A stretch of 64,000 nucleotides of DNA from NCBI RefSeq assembly GCF_000474215.1, contig NZ_BAUC01000021.1:62001-126000 (forward strand). Direction: 5' to 3'. The notes under the pieces were generated by a model, which saw nothing but the letters and a program-made list of their open reading frames with translations, did not search any database and was not told the origin of the DNA. This document shows, one piece after another, positions 59,227 through 64,000 of this stretch. The position numbers were made by a program, and so were the translations under genes. The DNA is from Edwardsiella hoshinae NBRC 105699 = ATCC 33379. GTDB lineage: Bacteria; Pseudomonadota; Gammaproteobacteria; Enterobacterales; Enterobacteriaceae. Each line of letters opens with the position of its first letter. Position 1 is the first letter of the stretch.

Positions 59227-59964
59227 TTAACTTTCGTGCCGTTCTGCGTGGTACTTATCAATAGAGGCCAAAATGCCGCGCAGAATGTTCAGTTCCTGTG
59301 CCTCGGGACGCGCACGGGTAAACAAGCGACGCAGGCGGTTCATCACCTGCCCCGGATTCTTTTCACGGATAAAGCCAGTATGATGCAGCGTCTGCTCCAG
59401 ATGGTGGTAGAAACGCTCCAAATCATCCACCAGCGGATAGGCCGCATCGTCTGCCGGCGGGTACTTCGCCGCTTGGCGATCCAAGTGAGCGACACGGATC
59501 TCATAGCTGAGGATCTGCACTGCCATCGCCAGGTTTAGCGAGCTGTACTCCGGGTTGGCCGGGATCTGCACATGGTAATGGCACTTCTGCAATTCATCAT
59601 TGGTCAGACCGACACGTTCACGGCCAAACACGATGGCCACTGGCGCATGCTCTGACTCCTGCGCCGCACGCTGACCGCACTCACGCGGCTCTAGCATCGG
59701 CCAAGGCAACGAACGCGAACGGGCGCTCGTCCCCACTACCAGGCTACACCCAGCAATGGCCGCGTCGAAGCTATCCACGATGGTGGCATTGCCAATCACG
59801 TCACTGGCGCCGGCAGCCAGGGCGATAGCCTGTGAATCGGGGCGCACCAGCGGATTAACCAGGTACAGATTGGTCAGCCCCATGGTCTTCATGGCGCGAG
59901 CCGTCGACCCCATGTTGCCGGTGTGGGAGGTTTCCACCAGCACGATGCGAATATTGTCCAGCAT
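59227..59964 (-). CDS. trmJ: tRNA (Cm32/Um32) 2'-O-methyltransferase TrmJ
   Basis: 245 residues. SPOUT-class knot methyltransferase; N-terminal [20 protein letters not shown] and knot motifs [14 protein letters not shown] and [19 protein letters not shown] are typical. It methylates residue 32 in several tRNAs. Directly upstream of the isc promoter, as in E. coli, and divergent from suhB. Confidence 0.96.
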   Translation of the reverse strand: MLDNIRIVLVETSHTGNMGSTARAMKTMGLTNLYLVNPLVRPDSQAIALAAGASDVIGNATIVDSFDAAIAGCSLVVGTSARSRSLPWPMLEPRECGQRAAQESEHAPVAIVFGRERVGLTNDELQKCHYHVQIPANPEYSSLNLAMAVQILSYEIRVAHLDRQAAKYPPADDAAYPLVDDLERFYHHLEQTLHHTGFIREKNPGQVMNRLRRLFTRARPEAQELNILRGILASIDKYHAERHES

Positions 59965-60192
59965 GCTTACTCATTACACGGTTGAATTGAGCTGACCATT
60001 TTACCATAAGCGACTATTAATGGTTTCGATTGATTTAGTCGTCGTAAACTCACAGGGATAAGCCTTTGATCTACATCACAGCTTCAATTAGCTTACGTCG
60101 AATCGTAAAACAGCGTGGTTGTTTGCCATACGCTTTGCTATACTCTGCGCCGTCTAAATTTCCCGTTCTTTAACATCTAGTGGAAGATTCCC

Positions 60193-60996
60193 ATGCATCC
60201 GATGCTGAACATCGCCGTGCGCGCCGCGCGCAAGGCCGGTAACCTGATTGCCAAAAGTTACGAAACGCCCGACGCAGTAGAAGCCAGCCAGAAAGGCAGC
60301 AATGATTTTGTGACCAACGTTGATCGTGATGCGGAACACCTGATCATCGAGACCATCCGCAAGTCTTATCCTAAGCACACCATTATCAGCGAAGAGTGTG
60401 GCGAACTGTTGGGTGAAGATCACGAGATCCAATGGGTAATCGATCCGCTGGATGGCACTACCAACTTCGTTAAGCGTCTGCCGCACTTCTCCGTCTCCAT
60501 TGCCGTCCGTATCAAAGGGCGTACCGAAGTCGCTGTTGTCTACGATCCGATGCGTAACGAGCTGTACACGGCTACCCGTGGTCAGGGCGCACAGCTCAAC
60601 GGTTACCGCCTGCGTACCGGCCAAGCGAAAGATCTGAATGGCACCATTCTGGCTACCGGCTTCCCGTTCAAGGTGAAACATCACGCCGCTACCTACATCA
60701 AGATGATCGATAAGCTGTTTACGCAGTGTGCCGACTTCCGTCGTACCGGTTCCGCCGCGTTGGATCTGGCCTATGTGGCCGCTGGCCGAGTGGATGGCTT
60801 CTTCGAGATCGGCCTGAAGCCGTGGGATTTTGCTGCGGGTGAACTGCTAGTGCGTGAAGCGGGTGGCCTGGTCACCGACTTCGTCGGCGGTCACGGCTAC
60901 CTGGCGAGCGGCAACATCGTCGCCGGCAACCCACGCGTAGTTAAATCGCTACTGGGTGCCCTGCGTGATGAACTGAGCGATGCGCTAAAGCGCTAA
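60193..60996 (+). CDS. suhB: Inositol-1-monophosphatase / rRNA maturation factor SuhB
   Basis: 267 residues (E. coli 267). Metal-binding motifs of the inositol phosphatase family: ISEECGE, WVIDPLDGTTNFVK and GLKPWDFAAGELLVREAGG. In E. coli it also binds RNA polymerase/NusA in the rRNA antitermination complex. The 228 bp before it (59965-60192) include an AT-rich stretch with a TATACT-type -10 at about 60138. Divergent from trmJ. Confidence 0.97.
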   Translation: MHPMLNIAVRAARKAGNLIAKSYETPDAVEASQKGSNDFVTNVDRDAEHLIIETIRKSYPKHTIISEECGELLGEDHEIQWVIDPLDGTTNFVKRLPHFSVSIAVRIKGRTEVAVVYDPMRNELYTATRGQGAQLNGYRLRTGQAKDLNGTILATGFPFKVKHHAATYIKMIDKLFTQCADFRRTGSAALDLAYVAAGRVDGFFEIGLKPWDFAAGELLVREAGGLVTDFVGGHGYLASGNIVAGNPRVVKSLLGALRDELSDALKR

Positions 60997-61016
60997 TGCC
61001 ACGCGCTGCATGACTG

Positions 61017-61050
61017 ACACCCTGCCCGCTTGCGCGCAGGGTGTTTTTTT
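61017..61050 (+). terminator. suhB terminator
   Basis: ACACCCTGC and GCAGGGTGT form a nine-pair stem followed by seven T, 20 bases past the suhB stop. Confidence 0.92.
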
Positions 61051-61182
61051 ATCTGCCCCCCGCGTAACCAATATGCGTCACGTCCCGGCGCAAATTCGGT
61101 CTACTCCGACGGCGTGCCGTAACGGACTTTGCTATGCTTAAGCTTGATTGATTCCAGCGTTATCCAGGCCGGGGGAAAACCT

Positions 61183-62214
61183 ATGCAGAACGCAAGCCCG
61201 CCGCCCGAGGCTCGCACACCCGCCGCTCGGCGCTGTACCTTGGCGCTGACCTTATTGATCGCCGACGCGCCACTGACATCGCAGCGTCTATGCCAGATTA
61301 ACCACCAGCTCCCCCAGGAGGCGGAGGCCGATCTGAGTCATCTGATCGGCGAGATGATGCGCTATCACGCCTTACATCTCAGTTATCACCCACGTCAAGG
61401 CTATCGCCTGTATGGTTCGGCCTATGAGTGGCGTCTGTGTCTACTGCATTGGCTCCAACGGGGAATACGGCTCTCCCCCGAACGCTCACAGAGCCTGCTG
61501 TCCAGCGCACTGCAACAGGTCGGTGCCCCGTTCCCCCCTGAGACGACTCTAGCGCGACTTGACGCCTTACTCGATCAAAGTACCCCGCCATCCTGCTTCA
61601 CTTTCAGCGCCCGCCAGAAACAGATCATCGGCTTGATGTTGCTGTTTGCCTACCTACAACACCAACGTCATCCGCTAACTACCCTGCTGCCCTGCTGGCT
61701 CCCCGCCATCCATCGCCGCGCCTTACAGCAGAAGTGTGAATATGACAGTGCAGGCGCGCTGTGTCAGTTCCTCTTCAAGCATCTCGCTTTTGAAGTACGC
61801 CAACAGGAGCAGCTATTCACTACTCTGATGCTGAGCCTGCTAAAGAATCACAACGCCGCGCCGCGAGATAACGAGCAGGATCGTATCCTGATGCAAGAGG
61901 TCGAAGGAAGTGTGGAGCACGTAGAGGTGTGCAGCGGCATCCGCTTTCCCCAACGAGAGCAACTCTGCTCTCGGCTCTTCGCCCATCTGGGCGCCGCCAT
62001 CGAGCGCGCGCGCTTCGGTATTCGCATCGGCACGCCACTGCTGGCTGAGTTGGAGTCGCATCACCCGGGTCTCTTGACCCTGACCCGCGACAGTATCGCC
62101 GGATTGGAGCGTCATTACCGCATCCGCTTCTCTCCCGAGGAGTTAAGTCTGATCGCCGTCAGTCTCGGAGCCTGGTTGATGCAAGCGGGCAAACTGCAAG
62201 AAACGGCATCATAA
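61183..62214 (+). CDS. csiE: CsiE-like PRD-domain protein, C-terminally shortened
   Basis: 343 residues from ATG 61183, which has GGGGG upstream; the frame to 61129 lacks support. E. coli CsiE is 426 residues: an N-terminal HTH-like part, two PTS-regulation (PRD) domains, and a C-terminal EIIB-like domain. Here the match is RRCTLALTLLIADAPLTSQR near the start, LLHWLQRGIRLSP in PRD1, and the PRD2 end RIRFSPEELSLIAVSLGAWL followed by MQAGKLQETAS and a stop, so the last ~80 residues (EIIB-like) are absent. CsiE is stationary-phase induced in E. coli, function unknown. Position next to suhB and glyA agrees. The stop is right beside the glyA terminator, leaving no room for the missing part. Confidence 0.8.
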   Translation: MQNASPPPEARTPAARRCTLALTLLIADAPLTSQRLCQINHQLPQEAEADLSHLIGEMMRYHALHLSYHPRQGYRLYGSAYEWRLCLLHWLQRGIRLSPERSQSLLSSALQQVGAPFPPETTLARLDALLDQSTPPSCFTFSARQKQIIGLMLLFAYLQHQRHPLTTLLPCWLPAIHRRALQQKCEYDSAGALCQFLFKHLAFEVRQQEQLFTTLMLSLLKNHNAAPRDNEQDRILMQEVEGSVEHVEVCSGIRFPQREQLCSRLFAHLGAAIERARFGIRIGTPLLAELESHHPGLLTLTRDSIAGLERHYRIRFSPEELSLIAVSLGAWLMQAGKLQETAS

Positions 62215-62237
62215 AAAAGCCCGCACGGCGGCGGGCT
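62213..62237 (-). terminator. glyA terminator
   Basis: Read leftwards, AGCCCGC-CGCCGT-GCGGGCT followed by TTTTTAT. It overlaps the last codon of csiE. Confidence 0.9.
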
Positions 62238-62263
62238 CGATAATGCAAGTTAAGTCTGTACGA

Positions 62264-63517
62264 TCAGGCATAGACCGGCAGACGGGCGCAGATCGCCAGA
62301 ACCTTCTGCTGGGTGCGCGCGATCACCGCTTCATCATGGATGTTATCCAGCACGTCGCACATCCAACCGGCCAGTTCACGCGAGTCCGCCTCGTTGAAGC
62401 CACGGCGCGTGATCGCCGGGGTACCGACGCGGATGCCGGAGGTGACGAACGGACTTTGCGGATCGTTTGGTACGCTATTTTTGTTAACGGTGATGTTGGC
62501 GCGCCCCAGAGCGGCATCCGCCTCTTTACCGGTTATCTGCTTGTCGACCAGATCCACCAGGAACAAATGGTTTTCGGTTCCGCCGGAGACGACCTTGTAG
62601 CCGCGTTGCAAGAAGACCTCGACCATCGCCTTAGCATTTTTCGCAACCTGTTGCTGGTAACGGGTAAACTCAGGCTCCATCGCCTCTTTCAACGCCACCG
62701 CCTTAGCGGCGATAACGTGCATCAACGGGCCGCCCTGCGCCCCAGGGAACACGGCGGAATTCAGCTTCTTATACAGCGCCTCATCCAACCCTTGCGCCAG
62801 GATCAGACCACCGCGCGGACCAGCCAAGGTCTTGTGAGTGGTCGTGGTGACGACATGGGCGTGAGGAAGCGGATTCGGATAGACGCCAGCGGCGACCAAT
62901 CCTGCCACATGCGCCATATCCACAAACAGATACGCACCGATGCTGTCGGCGATCTCGCGCATCCGCGCCCAATCGACGACGCCGGAATAGGCGGAGAAGC
63001 CGCCGATAATCATCTTCGGACGATGCGTCTGCGCCTGTACGGCCAAATCGTCATAGTCAATTCGGCCCTGGGCATCGATGCCATAAGGCACCACGTTATA
63101 CAACTTACCGGAGAAGTTAACCGGAGAGCCGTGAGTCAGATGGCCGCCGTGCGCCAGATTCATCCCCAATACCGTATCGCCTGGCTGCAACAATGCGGTA
63201 TAAACGGCGAAGTTAGCTTGCGACCCGGAGTGCGGTTGTACGTTGGCATAATCGGCACCGAATAATGCCTTGGCGCGATCGATAGCCAGTTGCTCGACCT
63301 GATCCACATACTCGCAACCGCCGTAATAACGCTTGCCCGGATAACCTTCAGCATATTTATTGGTCAATTGGGAACCCTGAGCCTGCATGACTCGAGGACT
63401 GGTATAGTTCTCCGAGGCGATCAGCTCAATGTGCTGCTCCTGACGCTCCACTTCCTGCTGCATTGCCTGCCACAATTCGGCATCGTAATCGGCAATGTTC
63501 ATTTCACGCTTTAACAT
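62264..63517 (-). CDS. glyA: Serine hydroxymethyltransferase
   Basis: 417 residues (E. coli 417). PLP enzyme that interconverts serine and glycine with tetrahydrofolate, the main source of one-carbon units. Schiff-base lysine in [16 protein letters not shown] (K229); N-terminal [20 protein letters not shown]. Monocistronic, with a PurR box upstream and divergent from hmp. Confidence 0.98.
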   Translation of the reverse strand: MLKREMNIADYDAELWQAMQQEVERQEQHIELIASENYTSPRVMQAQGSQLTNKYAEGYPGKRYYGGCEYVDQVEQLAIDRAKALFGADYANVQPHSGSQANFAVYTALLQPGDTVLGMNLAHGGHLTHGSPVNFSGKLYNVVPYGIDAQGRIDYDDLAVQAQTHRPKMIIGGFSAYSGVVDWARMREIADSIGAYLFVDMAHVAGLVAAGVYPNPLPHAHVVTTTTHKTLAGPRGGLILAQGLDEALYKKLNSAVFPGAQGGPLMHVIAAKAVALKEAMEPEFTRYQQQVAKNAKAMVEVFLQRGYKVVSGGTENHLFLVDLVDKQITGKEADAALGRANITVNKNSVPNDPQSPFVTSGIRVGTPAITRRGFNEADSRELAGWMCDVLDNIHDEAVIARTQQKVLAICARLPVYA

Positions 63518-63651
63518 CCGTTTCTCCTGACTCAGCTAACCGTTTTTGAGTAAATCTTGGCTCCCACAGCCAATACAACCCCACCCAAACGGGTACTCGA
63601 CCACAGTGTAATCTGTTTTTAGCTTGTTAAAAACACCCTTCCCTGATTTTT

Positions 63652-63667
63652 ACGCAAACGTTTGGCT
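63652..63667. promoter_or_regulatory. PurR operator of glyA (predicted)
   Basis: ACGCAAACGTTTGGCT matches the PurR consensus ACGCAAACGTTTNCGT at almost all positions. It is about 140 bp before the glyA start. glyA is a known PurR target in E. coli. The remaining intergenic DNA (63518-63874) must also hold the MetR site known from E. coli, which I could not place with confidence. Confidence 0.8.
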
Positions 63668-63814
63668 TGGGATGACACAAGGGAAAATGCCAGCACTAAC
63701 CGATGTTACATTCGTGTACTAAGCCACGTTCGCTCGCATAAAAAATCATCACTACCGTAACGCTAATCGCTGCACATCGGCAATGACTGATTTACAACGA
63801 CGCCAAAAATGATT

Positions 63815-63837
63815 AAGTTGTATTTTAAATGCAATTT
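63815..63837. promoter_or_regulatory. NsrR-binding site of hmp (predicted)
   Basis: A 23-bp near-palindrome, AAGTTGTATTTTAAATGCAA then TTT, matches the NsrR consensus AAGATGYATTTNAAATRCATCTT at nearly all positions. It lies 37 bp before the hmp start, where the nitric-oxide sensor NsrR represses in E. coli. Confidence 0.8.
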
Positions 63838-63874
63838 AATCATTGCCGACCATCACACCAGTAAAGGAAACGCT

Positions 63875-64000
63875 ATGTTAGATGAGAAGAGCATCGCGAT
63901 AGTGCAATCAACACTGCCCCTACTGCAACAGTATGGGCCAGGGCTGACCAATCACTTCTATCAACGTATGTTAAGCCATCACCCTGAGTTACAAGCCATT
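63875..64000 (+). CDS. hmp: Flavohaemoprotein (nitric oxide dioxygenase), N-terminal part (cut by window edge)
   Basis: 42 codons are visible: MLDEKSIAIVQSTLPLLQQY then GPGLTNHFYQRMLSHHPELQ and on. This is the start of the globin domain of Hmp; haem-pocket residues (Tyr B10 in NHFYQRM) are seen, and the proximal His and the FAD/NADH reductase part lie beyond the edge. Hmp turns nitric oxide into nitrate with O2. GGAG before the ATG. Divergent from glyA as in E. coli, under an NsrR-like site. Confidence 0.9.
   Translation, partial: MLDEKSIAIVQSTLPLLQQYGPGLTNHFYQRMLSHHPELQAI

Noticed and set aside
1-64000. tRNA or rRNA genes, CRISPR arrays, intact insertion sequences
   Set aside because: No cloverleaf-type sequence, no rRNA segment, no regular spaced repeats and no transposase gene was noticed in reading the window.

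Overview
The window looks like chromosome of a gamma-proteobacterium of the order Enterobacterales. Protein sequences (TnaA, EmrR/EmrB, DegP, HisS, GlyA, IscX and others) align almost without gaps to my recollection of the E. coli proteins. The high GC content and gene set fit Edwardsiella or a close relative (family Hafniaceae). The genus is an inference; no database was searched. No tRNA, rRNA, CRISPR array or intact insertion sequence was seen.

Layout. (1) 1-6400: the tail of an AraC-type regulator; the tryptophanase locus with CRP site, tnaC leader peptide and tnaA; a GAF-PAS-GGEEF diguanylate cyclase; a 27-residue membrane peptide and a TDT-family transporter divergent from a LysR regulator. 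(2) 6500-15550: a Dps protein, a YicN-like protein, the emrR-emrA-emrB multidrug efflux set, and a three-gene ferric-iron ABC transporter behind a Fur-box-like site. (3) 15700-25100: a block in E. coli-like order (degP-dgt / mtn-btuF, yadS, erpA, clcA, hemL). (4) 25150-28115: an inserted PstI/BsuBI-type restriction-modification pair with a frameshifted serine-recombinase tail, exactly where two blocks that are far apart in E. coli meet. (5) 28194-64000: the guaBA/xseA, der-bamB-yfgM-hisS-ispG-rodZ-pilF-rlmN, ndk, sseB-pepB, isc-hsc-fdx, trmJ, suhB, csiE, glyA, hmp block. Within it a complete nrfABCDEFG nitrite-reductase operon and an AEC-type carrier lie between xseA and yfgJ/der.

Themes. Anaerobic nitrogen chemistry (nrf, and hmp under a clear NsrR-like site), iron and Fe-S homeostasis (ferric ABC importer, Dps, ErpA, ISC with tandem IscR-type sites), purine and one-carbon metabolism (guaBA, glyA with a PurR box) and envelope maintenance (DegP, BamB, RodZ, PilF) are all represented.

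Most notable observations. The tna operon shows two changes: the tnaC peptide has Ser where the regulatory Pro is expected, and tnaA has lost its usual stop codon, so translation runs through its own terminator hairpin. CsiE lacks its C-terminal third. The restriction-modification island sits on a synteny junction with a recombinase relic. A tiny unannotated membrane peptide follows the TDT transporter. I found no convincing wholly new multi-gene system.
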